Positions 1 to 12,056 of a stretch of 64,000 nt of DNA are shown one piece after another; positions within the stretch are counted from its first letter, which is position 1; the number at the start of each line of letters is the position of its first letter. The notes beneath the pieces were generated by a model. That model searched no databases. It was not told where the DNA came from and worked only from the letters and a program-made list of their open reading frames with translations. Both the position numbers and the translations under genes were made by a program. Source of the stretch: Auanema rhodensis (taxonomy: Eukaryota > Nematoda > Chromadorea > Rhabditida > Rhabditidae); the NCBI GenBank assembly GCA_964057225.1, contig OZ059894.1:22722476-22786475 (forward strand), in the 5' to 3' direction.

Positions 1-508
1 TTAGTTATGATCGTTTGAAAAATGATGCATTAGTGTATGTTGAGTTTCCATGTACACTCAACATTGCTTCCAAAAACATTTTGACAAAAAGTTTTTCGAA
101 AAATTTCAGAATAATTTAGCAAAAAGTAGATGTTTTTAGATTCCTTTTTTCAAGGCAAAGACGATGGACAATGTTATTCAACGAAAAAATTAATTCTTCA
201 GGGTGAAAATCGAGGATATAAGTGTGAACTTATATCAGTTGATATCTCGGTGCATTTTTAAGCTAGTTTAATTTAGCATAAAGTAGATGTTTTTAGATTC
301 CATTTTTCAAGGCAAAGACGATGGACAATGATATTCAACAAAAAAATTAATTCTTCAGGGGGAAAATCGAGGATATAAGTGTGAACTTATATCAGTTGAT
401 ATCTCGGTGCATTTTTAAGCTAGCGCAAATCTGATAACACAGATCGACGCAGCTTAAAAATCCGCATCGAATGCACTATACTACATTGAGAAACGCTTAA
501 TACAAAAA
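1..508 (+). repeat. 508-bp monomer 1
   Basis: GTTTTTCG-type left half plus the 157-bp duplication; equivalent to 21737-22244. It is followed by a GTTTTTCG monomer with TTTTCAGATTCC. Confidence 0.95.
267..423 (+). repeat. 157-bp internal duplication that makes the 508-bp monomer (type example)
   Basis: After the first AGCTAG (261-266) the sequence jumps back to TTTAATTTAGCATAAAG instead of continuing with CGCAAATCTG, then runs through a second copy of the middle of the monomer to a second AGCTAG at 418-423. TAATTTAGC at 112 recurs at 269, exactly 157 bp later. The duplicated block carries GCATAAAG, GACAATGATATT and GGGGG, the haplotype of the full-length subfamily seen at 14477, 34301 and 39686-44951. 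It also has ATTCAACAAAAAAATT, which those copies lack. This suggests an unequal exchange between two subfamilies, then amplification. Confidence 0.9.
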
Positions 509-544
509 TTAGTTATGATCGTTTGAAAAATGATGCATTAGTGT

Positions 545-572
545 ATGTTGAGTTTCCATGTACACTCAACAT
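545..572. other. Monomer hairpin 1: 9-bp inverted repeat
   Basis: Arms ATGTTGAGT (545-553) and ACTCAACAT (564-572) are perfectly complementary around a 10-base spacer that contains TGTACA. The element recurs in essentially every monomer. The main exception noticed is TTTTCATG in place of TTTCCATG, in the spacer near 13820 and 33644, leaving the arms intact. Confidence 0.8.
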
Positions 573-599
573 TGCTTCCAAAAACATTTTGACAAAAAG

Positions 600-611
600 T
601 TTTTCGAAAAA
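600..611. other. Monomer palindrome TTTTTCGAAAAA
   Basis: A perfect 12-bp palindrome centred on CG, inside a run of A and T tracts. CGAGAAATTTC monomers break one half, CGAAAAACTTC monomers change only the flank, and a G in AAAATGTTTTCG (near 16320 and 36144) also weakens it. Confidence 0.75.
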
Positions 612-722
612 TTTCAGAATAATTTAGCAAAAAGTAGATGTTTTCAGATTCCTTTTTTCAAGGCAAAGACGATGGACAATGTTATTCAACGAAAAAATTA
701 ATTCTTCAGGGTGAAAATCGAG

Positions 723-753
723 GATATAAGTGTGAACTTATATCAGTTGATAT
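723..753. other. Overlapping alternative hairpins 2 and 3
   Basis: GATATAAG (723-730) and CTTATATC (737-744) form an 8-bp perfect inverted repeat with a 6-base spacer. ATATCA (740-745) and TGATAT (748-753) form a second one with a 2-base spacer. They share bases 740-744, so only one can form at a time. GGATTAAAG monomers, the GGATTTAAATG variant (near 15043 and 34867) and GAACATATATC (near 16107 and 35931) disrupt the first and leave the second. Confidence 0.75.
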
Positions 754-762
754 CTCGGTGCA

Positions 763-811
763 TTTTTAAGCTAGCGCAAATCTGATAACACAGATCGACG
801 CAGCTTAAAAA
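763..811. other. Nested hairpin of about 18 bp
   Basis: TTTTTAAGCT (763-772) pairs with AGCTTAAAAA (802-811); after a bulged A, GCG (774-776) pairs with CGC (799-801); then, across three mismatches, ATCTG (780-784) pairs with CAGAT (791-795) around the loop ATAACA. GTGCA (758-762) and TGCAC (823-827) could extend the base across a bulge. CAGAACG monomers lose one pair of the inner stem. Each 508-bp monomer has an extra left arm (TTTTTAAGCT) without its partner nearby. Confidence 0.75.
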
Positions 812-1561
812 TCCGCATCGAATGCACTATACTACATTGAGAAACGCTTAATACAAAAATTAGTTATGATCGTTTGAAAAATGATGCATTAGTGTATGTT
901 GAGTTTCCATGTACACTCAACATTGCTTCCAAAAACATTTTGACAAAAATTTTTTCGAAAAATTTCAGAATAATTTAGCAAAAAGTAGATGTTTTTAGAT
1001 TCCTTTTTTCAAGGCAAAGACGATGGTCAATGTTATTCAACGAAAAAATTAATTCTTCAGGGTGAAAATCGAGGATATAAGTGTGAACTTATATCAGTTG
1101 ATATCTCGGTGCATTTTTAAGCTAGCGCAAATCTGATAACACAGATCGACGCAGCTTAAAAATCCGCATCGAATGCACTATACTACATTGAGAAACGCTC
1201 AATACGAAAATTAGTTATGATCGTTTGAAAAATGATGCATTAGTGTATGTTGAGTTTCCATGTACACTCAACATTGCTTCCAAAAACATTTTGACAAAAA
1301 TTTTTTCGAGAAATTTCAAAATAATTTAGCAAAAAGTAGATGTTTTTAGATTCCTTTTTTCAAGGCAAAGACGATGGACAATGTTATTCAACGAAAAAAT
1401 TAATTCTTCAGGGTGAAAATCGAGGATATAAGTGTGAACTTATATCAGTTGATATCTCGGTGCATTTTTAAGCTAGCGCAAATCTGATAACACAGAACGA
1501 CGCAGCTTAAAAATCCGCATCGAATGCACTATACTACATTGAGAAACGCTTAATACAAAAA

Positions 1562-1913
1562 TTAGTTATGATCGTTTGAAAAATGATGCATTAGTGTATG
1601 TTGAGTTTCCATGTACACTCAACATTGCTTCCAAAAACATTTTGACAAAAATTTTTTCGAGAAATTTCAAAATAATTTAGCAAAAAGTAGATGTTTTTAG
1701 ATTCGTTTTTTTCAAGGCAAAGACGATGGACAATGTTATTCAACGAAAAAATTAATTCTTCAGGGTGAAAATCGAGGATATAAGTGTGAACTTATATCAG
1801 TTGATATCTCGGTGCATTTTTAAGCTAGCGCAAATCTGATAACACAGATCGACGCAGCTTAAAAATCCGCATCGAATGCACTATACTACATTGAGAAACG
1901 CTTAATACAAAAA
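1562..1913 (+). repeat. 352-bp monomer with expanded T run
   Basis: ATTCGTTTTTTTC replaces ATTCCTTTTTTC: a C-to-G change plus one extra T give 352 bp. The same allele occurs at 6791, 23298 and 26615, so it was copied by duplication and not gained repeatedly. Confidence 0.93.
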
Positions 1914-4370
1914 TTAGTTATGATCGTTTGAAAAATGATGCATTAGTGTATGTTGAGTTTCCATGTACACTCAACATTGCTTCCAAAAACATTTTGACAA
2001 AAATTTTTTCGAAAAATTTCAAAATAATTTAGCAAAAAGTAGATGTTTTTAGATTCCATTTTTCAAGGCAAAGACGATGGACAATGTTATTCAACGAAAA
2101 AATTAATTCTTCAGGGTGAAAATCGAGGATATAAGTGTGAACTTATATCAGTTGATATCTCGGTGCATTTTTAAGCTAGCGCAAATCTGATAACACAGAT
2201 CGACGCAGCTTAAAAATCCGCATCGAATGCACTATACTACATTGAGAAACGCTTAATACGAAAATTAGTTATGATCGTTTGAAAAATGATGCATTAGTGT
2301 ATGTTGAGTTTCCATGTACACTCAACATTGCTTCCAAAAACATTTTGACAAAAATTTTTTCGAAAAATTTCAAAATAATTTAGCAAAAAGTAGATGTTTT
2401 TAGATTCCATTTTTCAAGGCAAAGACGATGGACAATGTTATTCAACGAAAAAATTAATTCTTCAGGGTGAAAATCGAGGATATAAGTGTGAACTTATATC
2501 AGTTGATATCTCGGTGCATTTTTAAGCTAGCGCAAATCTGATAACACAGATCGACGCAGCTTAAAAATCCGCATCGAATGCACTATACTACATTGAGAAA
2601 CGCTTAATACAAAAATTAGTTATGATCGTTTGAAAAATGATGCATTAGTGTATGTTGAGTTTCCATGTACACTCAACATTGCTTCCAAAAACATTTTGAC
2701 AAAAATTTTTTCGAGAAATTTCAAAATAATTTAGCAAAAAGTAGATGTTTTTAGATTCCTTTTTTCAAGGCAAAGACGATGGACAATGTTATTCAACGAA
2801 AAAATTAATTCTTCAGGGTGAAAATCGAGGATATAAGTGTGAACTTATATCAGTTGATATCTCGGTGCATTTTTAAGCTAGCGCAAATCTGATAACACAG
2901 ATCGACGCAGCTTAAAAATCCGCATCGAATGCAATATACTACATTGAGAAACGCTTAATACAAAAATTAGTTATGATCGTTTGAAAAATGATGCATTAGT
3001 GTATGTTGAGTTTCCATGTACACTCAACATTGCTTCCAAAAACATTTTGACAAAAATTTTTTCGAAAAACTTCAAAATAATTTAGCAAAAAGTAGATGTT
3101 TTTAGATTCCTTTTTTCAAGGCAAAGACGATGGACAATGTTATTCAACGAAAAAATTAATTCTTCAGGGTGAAAATCGAGGATATAAGTGTGAACTTATA
3201 TCAGTTGATATCTCGGTGCATTGTTAAGCTAGCGCAAATCTGATAACACAGATCGACGCAGCTTAAAAATCCGCATCGAATGCACTATACTACATTGAGA
3301 AACGCTTAATACAAAAATTAGTTATGATCGTTTGAAAAATGATGCATTAGTGTATGTTGAGTTTCCATGTACACTCAACATTGCTTCCAAAAACATTTTG
3401 ACAAAAATTTTTTCGAAAAATTTCAGAATAATTTAGCAAAAAGTAGATGTTTTTAGATTCCTTTTTTCAAGGCAAAGACGATGGACAATGTTATTCAACG
3501 AAAAAATTAATTCTTCAGGGTGAAAATCGAGGATATAAGTGTGAACTTATATCAGTTGATATCTCGGTGCATTGTTAAGCTAGCGCAAATCTGATAACAC
3601 AGATCGACGCAGCTTAAAAATCCGCATCGAATGCACTATACTACATTGAGAAACGCTTAATACAAAAATTAGTTATGATCGTTTGAAAAATGATGCATTA
3701 GTGTATGTTGAGTTTCCATGTACACTCAACATTGCTTCCAAAAACATTTTGACAAAAATTTTTTCGAAAAATTTCAGAATAATTTAGCAAAAAGTAGATG
3801 TTTTTAGATTCCTTTTTTCAAGGCAAAGACGATGGTCAATGTTATTCAACGAAAAAATCAATTCTTCAGGGTGAAAATCGAGGATATAAGTGTGAACTTA
3901 TATCAGTTGATATCTCGGTGCATTTTTAAGCTAGCGCAAATCTGATAACACAGAACGACGCAGCTTAAAAATCCGCATCGAATGCACTATACTACATTGA
4001 GAAACGCTTAATACAAAAATTAGTTATGATCGTTTGAAAAATGATGCATTAGTGTATGTTGAGTTTCCATGTACACTCAACATTGCTTCCAAAAACATTT
4101 TGACAAAAATTTTTTCGAGAAATTTCAAAATAATTTAGCAAAAAGTAGATGTTTTTAGATTCCTTTTTTCAAGGCAAAGACGATGGACAATGTTATTCAA
4201 CGAAAAAATTAATTCTTCAGGGTGAAAATCGAGGATATAAGTGTGAACTTATATCAGTTGATATCTCGGTGCATTTTTAAGCTAGCGCAAATCTGATAAC
4301 ACAGAACGACGCAGCTTAAAAATCCGCATCGAATGCACTATACTACATTGAGAAACGCTTAATACAAAAA

Positions 4371-4878
4371 TTAGTTATGATCGTTTGAAAAATGATGCAT
4401 TAGTGTATGTTGAGTTTCCATGTACACTCAACATTGCTTCCAAAAACATTTTGACAAAAATTTTTTCGAGAAATTTCAAAATAATTTAGCAAAAAGTAGA
4501 TGTTTTTAGATTCCTTTTTTCAAGGCAAAGACGATGGACAATGTTATTCAACGAAAAAATTAATTCTTCAGGGTGAAAATCGAGGATATAAGTGTGAACT
4601 TATATCAGTTGATATCTCGGTGCATTTTTAAGCTAGTTTAATTTAGCATAAAGTAGATGTTTTTAGATTCCATTTTTCAAGGCAAAGACGATGGACAATG
4701 TTATTCAACGAAAAAATTAATTCTTCAGGGTGAAAATCGAGGATATAAGTGTGAACTTATATCAGTTGATATCTCGGTGCATTGTTAAGCTAGCGCAAAT
4801 CTGATAACACAGATCGACGCAGCTTAAAAATCCGCATCGAATGCACTATACTACATTGAGAAACGCTTAATACAAAAA
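4371..4878 (+). repeat. 508-bp monomer 2, chimeric
   Basis: The left half is the usual CGAGAAATTTC type and the duplication starts normally with TTTAATTTAGCATAAAG. Its right part then reads GACAATGTTATT, CAACGAAAA, GGGTG and GCATTGTTAAG, like the neighbours at 3318 and 4879, not like the other 17 duplications. It is also followed by a TTTTTTCG monomer, where 508-bp monomers are normally followed by GTTTTTCG. This points to exchange inside the duplicated block, between about 4660 and 4700. Confidence 0.9.
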
Positions 4879-5931
4879 TTAGTTATGATCGTTTGAAAAA
4901 TGATGCATTAGTGTATGTTGAGTTTCCATGTACACTCAACATTGCTTCCAAAAACATTTTGACAAAAATTTTTTCGAAAAATTTCAGAATAATTTAGCAA
5001 AAAGTAGATGTTTTTAGATTCCTTTTTTCAAGGCAAAGACGATGGACAATGTTATTCAACGAAAAAATTAATTCTTCAGGGTGAAAATCGAGGATATAAG
5101 TGTGAACTTATATCAGTTGATATCTCGGTGCATTGTTAAGCTAGCGCAAATCTGATAACACAGATCGACGCAGCTTAAAAATCCGCATCGAATGCACTAT
5201 ACTACATTGAGAAACGCTTAATACAAAAATTAGTTATGATCGTTTGAAAAATGATGCATTAGTGTATGTTGAGTTTCCATGTACACTCAACATTGCTTCC
5301 AAAAACATTTTGACAAAAATTTTTTCGAAAAATTTCAGAATAATTTAGCAAAAAGTAGATGTTTTTAGATTCCTTTTTTCAAGGCAAAGACGATGGTCAA
5401 TGTTATTCAACGAAAAAATCAATTCTTCAGGGTGAAAATCGAGGATATAAGTGTGAACTTATATCAGTTGATATCTCGGTGCATTTTTAAGCTAGCGCAA
5501 ATCTGATAACACAGAACGACGCAGCTTAAAAATCCGCATCGAATGCACTATACTACATTGAGAAACGCTTAATACAAAAATTAGTTATGATCGTTTGAAA
5601 AATGATGCATTAGTGTATGTTGAGTTTCCATGTACACTCAACATTGCTTCCAAAAACATTTTGACAAAAATTTTTTCGAGAAATTTCAAAATAATTTAGC
5701 AAAAAGTAGATGTTTTTAGATTCCTTTTTTCAAGGCAAAGACGATGGACAATGTTATTCAACGAAAAAATTAATTCTTCAGGGTGAAAATCGAGGATATA
5801 AGTGTGAACTTATATCAGTTGATATCTCGGTGCATTTTTAAGCTAGCGCAAATCTGATAACACAGAACGACGCAGCTTAAAAATCCGCATCGAATGCACT
5901 ATACTACATTGAGAAACGCTTAATACAAAAA

Positions 5932-6439
5932 TTAGTTATGATCGTTTGAAAAATGATGCATTAGTGTATGTTGAGTTTCCATGTACACTCAACATTGCTT
6001 CCAAAAACATTTTGACAAAAATTTTTTCGAGAAATTTCAAAATAATTTAGCAAAAAGTAGATGTTTTTAGATTCCTTTTTTCAAGGCAAAGACGATGGAC
6101 AATGTTATTCAACGAAAAAATTAATTCTTCAGGGTGAAAATCGAGGATATAAGTGTGAACTTATATCAGTTGATATCTCGGTGCATTTTTAAGCTAGTTT
6201 AATTTAGCATAAAGTAGATGTTTTTAGATTCCATTTTTCAAGGCAAAGACGATGGACAATGATATTCAACAAAAAAATTAATTCTTCAGGGGGAAAATCG
6301 AGGATATAAGTGTGAACTTATATCAGTTGATATCTCGGTGCATTTTTAAGCTAGCGCAAATCTGATAACACAGATCGACGCAGCTTAAAAATCCGCATCG
6401 AATGCACTATACTACATTGAGAAACGCTTAATACAAAAA
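5932..6439 (+). repeat. 508-bp monomer 3
   Basis: CGAGAAATTTC left half with the standard 157-bp duplication; equivalent to 25756-26263. Followed by a GTTTTTCG monomer. Confidence 0.95.
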
Positions 6440-6790
6440 TTAGTTATGATCGTTTGAAAAATGATGCATTAGTGTATGTTGAGTTTCCATGTACACTCAA
6501 CATTGCTTCCAAAAACATTTTGACAAAAAGTTTTTCGAAAAATTTCAGAATAATTTAGCAAAAAGTAGATGTTTTTAGATTCCTTTTTTCAAGGCAAAGA
6601 CGATGGACAATGTTATTCAACGAAAAAATTAATTCTTCAGGGTGAAAATCGAGGATATAAGTGTGAACTTATATCAGTTGATATCTCGGTGCATTTTTAA
6701 GCTAGCGCAAATCTGATAACACAGAACGACGCAGCTTAAAAATCCGCATCGAATGCACTATACTACATTGAGAAACGCTTAATACAAAAA

Positions 6791-7142
6791 TTAGTTATGA
6801 TCGTTTGAAAAATGATGCATTAGTGTATGTTGAGTTTCCATGTACACTCAACATTGCTTCCAAAAACATTTTGACAAAAATTTTTTCGAGAAATTTCAAA
6901 ATAATTTAGCAAAAAGTAGATGTTTTTAGATTCGTTTTTTTCAAGGCAAAGACGATGGACAATGTTATTCAACGAAAAAATTAATTCTTCAGGGTGAAAA
7001 TCGAGGATATAAGTGTGAACTTATATCAGTTGATATCTCGGTGCATTTTTAAGCTAGCGCAAATCTGATAACACAGATCGACGCAGCTTAAAAATCCGCA
7101 TCGAATGCACTATACTACATTGAGAAACGCTTAATACAAAAA
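6791..7142 (+). repeat. 352-bp monomer with expanded T run
   Basis: Same ATTCGTTTTTTTC allele as at 1562; equivalent to 26615-26966 in copy B. Confidence 0.93.
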
Positions 7143-7844
7143 TTAGTTATGATCGTTTGAAAAATGATGCATTAGTGTATGTTGAGTTTCCATGTACACT
7201 CAACATTGCTTCCAAAAACATTTTGACAAAAATTTTTTCGAAAAATTTCAAAATAATTTAGCAAAAAGTAGATGTTTTTAGATTCCATTTTTCAAGGCAA
7301 AGACGATGGACAATGTTATTCAACGAAAAAATTAATTCTTCAGGGTGAAAATCGAGGATATAAGTGTGAACTTATATCAGTTGATATCTCGGTGCATTTT
7401 TAAGCTAGCGCAAATCTGATAACACAGATCGACGCAGCTTAAAAATCCGCATCGAATGCACTATACTACATTGAGAAACGCTTAATACAAAAATTAGTTA
7501 TGATCGTTTGAAAAATGATGCATTAGTGTATGTTGAGTTTCCATGTACACTCAACATTGCTTCCAAAAACATTTTGACAAAAATTTTTTCGAGAAATTTC
7601 AAAATAATTTAGCAAAAAGTAGATGTTTTTAGATTCCTTTTTTCAAGGCAAAGACGATGGACAATGTTATTCAACGAAAAAATCAATTCTTCAGGGTGAA
7701 AATCGAGGATATAAGTGTGAACTTATATCAGTTGATATCTCGGTGCATTTTTAAGCTAGCGCAAATCTGATAACACAGATCGACGCAGCTTAAAAATCCG
7801 CATCGAATGCACTATACTACATTGAGAAACGCTTAATACAAAAA

Positions 7845-10800
7845 TTAGTTATGATCGTTTGAAAAATGATGCATTAGTGTATGTTGAGTTTCCATGTACA
7901 CTCAACATTGCTTCCAAAAACATTTTGACAAAAATTTTTTCGAAAAATTTCAAAATAATTTAGCAAAAAGTAGATGTTTTTAGATTCCATTTTTCAAGGC
8001 AAAGACGATGGACAATGTTATTCAACGAAAAAATTAATTCTTCAGGGTGAAAATCGAGGATATAAGTGTGAACTTATATCAGTTGATATCTCGGTGCATT
8101 TTTAAGCTAGCGCAAATCTGATAACACAGATCGACGCAGCTTAAAAATCCGCATCGAATGCACTATACTACATTGAGAAACACTTAATACAAAAATTAGT
8201 TATGATCGTTTGAAAAATGATGCATTAGTGTATGTTGAGTTTCCATGTACACTCAACATTGCTTCCAAAAACATTTTGACAAAAATTTTTTCGAGAAATT
8301 TCAAAATAATTTAGCAAAAAGTAGATGTTTTTAGATTCCTTTTTTCAAGGCAAAGACGATGGACAATGTTATTCAACGAAAAAATTAATTCTTCAGGGTG
8401 AAAATCGAGGATATAAGTGTGAACTTATATCAGTTGATATCTCGGTGCATTTTTAAGCTAGCGCAAATCTGATAACACAGATCGACGCAGCTTAAAAATC
8501 CGCATCGAATGCAATATACTACATTGAGAAACGCTTAATACAAAAATTAGTTATGATCGTTTGAAAAATGATGCATTAGTGTATGTTGAGTTTCCATGTA
8601 CACTCAACATTGCTTCCAAAAACATTTTGACAAAAATTTTTTCGAGAAATTTCAAAATAATTTAGCAAAAAGTAGATGTTTTTAGATTCCTTTTTTCAAG
8701 GCAAAGACGATGGACAATGTTATTCAACGAAAAAATTAATTCTTCAGGGTGAAAATCGAGGATATAAGTGTGAACTTATATCAGTTGATATCTCGGTGCA
8801 TTTTTAAGCTAGCGCAAATCTGATAACACAGATCGACGCAGCTTAAAAATCCGCATCGAATGCAATATACTACATTGAGAAACGCTTAATACAAAAATTA
8901 GTTATGATCGTTTGAAAAATGATGCATTAGTGTATGTTGAGTTTCCATGTACACTCAACATTGCTTCCAAAAACATTTTGACAAAAATTTTTTCGAAAAA
9001 CTTCAAAATAATTTAGCAAAAAGTAGATGTTTTTAGATTCCTTTTTTCAAGGCAAAGACGATGGACAATGTTATTCAACGAAAAAATTAATTCTTCAGGG
9101 TGAAAATCGAGGATATAAGTGTGAACTTATATCAGTTGATATCTCGGTGCATTGTTAAGCTAGCGCAAATCTGATAACACAGATCGACGCAGCTTAAAAA
9201 TCCGCATCGAATGCACTATACTACATTGAGAAACGCTTAATACAAAAATTAGTTATGATCGTTTGAAAAATGATGCATTAGTGTATGTTGAGTTTCCATG
9301 TACACTCAACATTGCTTCCAAAAACATTTTGACAAAAATTTTTTCGAAAAATTTCAGAATAATTTAGCAAAAAGTAGATGTTTTTAGATTCCTTTTTTCA
9401 AGGCAAAGACGATGGTCAATGTTATTCAACGAAAAAATCAATTCTTCAGGGTGAAAATCGAGGATATAAGTGTGAACTTATATCAGTTGATATCTCGGTG
9501 CATTTTTAAGCTAGCGCAAATCTGATAACACAGAACGACGCAGCTTAAAAATCCGCATCGAATGCACTATACTACATTGAGAAACGCTTAATACAAAAAT
9601 TAGTTATGATCGTTTGAAAAATGATGCATTAGTGTATGTTGAGTTTCCATGTACACTCAACATTGCTTCCAAAAACATTTTGACAAAAATTTTTTCGAAA
9701 AATTTCAAAATAATTTAGCAAAAAGTAGATGTTTTTAGATTCCATTTTTCAAGGCAAAGACGATGGTCAATGTTATTCAACGAAAAAATCAATTCTTCAG
9801 GGTGAAAATCGAGGATATAAGTGTGAACTTATATCAGTTGATATCTCGGTGCATTTTTAAGCTGGCGCAAATCTGATAACACAGATCGACGCAGCTTAAA
9901 AATCCGCATCGAATGCACTATACTACATTGAGAAACGCTTAATACAAAAATTAGTTATGATCGTTTGAAAAATGATGCATTAGTGTATGTTGAGTTTCCA
10001 TGTACACTCAACATTGCTTCCAAAAACATTTTGACAAAAATTTTTTCGAAAAATTTCAAAATAATTTAGCAAAAAGTAGATGTTTTTAGATTCCATTTTT
10101 CAAGGCAAAGACGATGGACAATGTTATTCAACGAAAAAATTAATTCTTCAGGGTGAAAATCGAGGATATAAGTGTGAACTTATATCAGTTGATATCTCGG
10201 TGCATTTTTAAGCTAGCGCAAATCTGATAACACAGATCGACGCAGCTTAAAAATCCGCATCGAATGCACTATACTACATTGAGAAACGCTTAATACAAAA
10301 ATTAGTTATGATCGTTTGAAAAATGATGCATTAGTGTATGTTGAGTTTCCATGTACACTCAACATTGCTTCCAAAAACATTTTGACAAAAATTTTTTCGA
10401 GAAATTTCAAAATAATTTAGCAAAAAGTAGATGTTTTTAGATTCCTTTTTTCAAGGCAAAGACGATGGACAATGTTATTCAACGAAAAAATTAATTCTTC
10501 AGGGTGAAAATCGAGGATATAAGTGTGAACTTATATCAGTTGATATCTCGGTGCATTTTTAAGCTAGCGCAAATCTGATAACACAGATCGACGCAGCTTA
10601 AAAATCCGCATCGAATGCAATATACTACATTGAGAAACGCTTAATACAAAAATTAGTTATGATCGTTTGAAAAATGATGCATTAGTGTATGTTGAGTTTC
10701 CATGTACACTCAACATTGCTTCCAAAAACATTTTGACAAAAATTTTTTCGAGAAATTTCAAAATAATTTAGCAAAAAGTAGATGTTTTTAGATTCCTTTT

Positions 10801-12056
10801 TTCAAGGCAAAGACGATGGACAATGTTATTCAACGAAAAAATTAATTCTTCAGGGTGAAAATCGAGGATATAAGTGTGAACTTATATCAGTTGATATCTC
10901 GGTGCATTTTTAAGCTAGCGCAAATCTGATAACACAGATCGACGCAGCTTAAAAATCCGCATCGAATGCAATATACTACATTGAGAAACGCTTAATACAA
11001 AAATTAGTTATGATCGTTTGAAAAATGATGCATTAGTGTATGTTGAGTTTCCATGTACACTCAACATTGCTTCCAAAAACATTTTGACAAAAATTTTTTC
11101 GAAAAACTTCAAAATAATTTAGCAAAAAGTAGATGTTTTTAGATTCCTTTTTTCAAGGCAAAGACGATGGACAATGTTATTCAACGAAAAAATTAATTCT
11201 TCAGGGTGAAAATCGAGGATATAAGTGTGAACTTATATCAGTTGATATCTCGGTGCATTGTTAAGCTAGCGCAAATCTGATAACACAGATCGACGCAGCT
11301 TAAAAATCCGCATCGAATGCACTATACTACATTGAGAAACGCTTAATACAAAAATTAGTTATGATCGTTTGAAAAATGATGCATTAGTGTATGTTGAGTT
11401 TCCATGTACACTCAACATTGCTTCCAAAAACATTTTGACAAAAATTTTTTCGAAAAATTTCAGAATAATTTAGCAAAAAGTAGATGTTTTTAGATTCCTT
11501 TTTTCAAGGCAAAGACGATGGTCAATGTTATTCAACGAAAAAATCAATTCTTCAGGGTGAAAATCGAGGATATAAGTGTGAACTTATATCAGTTGATATC
11601 TCGGTGCATTTTTAAGCTAGCGCAAATCTGATAACACAGAACGACGCAGCTTAAAAATCCGCATCGAATGCACTATACTACATTGAGAAACGCTTAATAC
11701 AAAAATTAGTTATGATCGTTTGAAAAATGATGCATTAGTGTATGTTGAGTTTCCATGTACACTCAACATTGCTTCCAAAAACATTTTGACAAAAATTTTT
11801 TCGAAAAATTTCAAAATAATTTAGCAAAAAGTAGATGTTTTTAGATTCCATTTTTCAAGGCAAAGACGATGGTCAATGTTATTCAACGAAAAAATCAATT
11901 CTTCAGGGTGAAAATCGAGGATATAAGTGTGAACTTATATCAGTTGATATCTCGGTGCATTTTTAAGCTAGCGCAAATCTGATAACACAGAACGACGCAG
12001 CTTAAAAATCCGCATCGAATGCACTATACTACATTGAGAAACGCTTAATACAAAAA
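7845..12056 (+). repeat. 2,106-bp six-monomer higher-order repeat, two copies
   Basis: 7845-9950 and 9951-12056 have the same order of six subfamilies: CCATTTTTC, two GCAATATACT monomers, CGAAAAACTTC with GCATTGTTAAG, GGTCAATG with ATCAATTC, and CCATTTTTC with GGTCAATG. The ends differ: GCTGGCGC and CAGATCG in the first, GCTAGCGC and CAGAACG in the second. Confidence 0.88.

Larger units (their letters stand above)
509..859 (+). repeat. Reference 351-bp monomer
   Basis: This copy is used as the reference for offsets within the monomer. From left to right it holds a 9-bp inverted repeat (offset 37-64), A/T tracts around a 12-bp CG-centred palindrome (92-103), a moderately variable middle (about 104-200), two overlapping inverted repeats (215-245) and a nested hairpin (255-303) ending in the AGCTTAAAAA arm. 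The copy carries GTTTTTCG and a private TTTTCAGATTCC variant shared with the copies at 19825 and 22245. No frame is open across it, and 351 being a multiple of three keeps the same stops in every copy. Confidence 0.95.
3318..6439 (+). repeat. 1,561-bp four-monomer tandem duplication
   Basis: Monomers 3318, 3669, 4020 and 4371 (351+351+351+508) correspond to 4879, 5230, 5581 and 5932. Shared marks in order are GCATTGTTAAG, then GGTCAATG with ATCAATTC and CAGAACG, then CGAGAAATTTC with CAGAACG, then a 508-bp monomer. Copy B has only one such set (25054-26263), so this, with one extra 351-bp monomer, explains the 1,912-bp excess of copy A. Confidence 0.85.

Noticed and set aside
267-423. Insertion of a mobile element making the 508-bp monomers
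   Set aside because: The extra 157 bp is a copy of the monomer's own middle, has no terminal inverted repeats or target-site duplication, and uses sequence already in the family.
838-880. Bacterial-type promoter around TTGAGAAACG and TAATACAAAA
   Set aside because: Weak resemblance of an AT-rich sequence to a -35/-10 pair, repeated in every monomer with no gene downstream; expected by chance at 32% GC.
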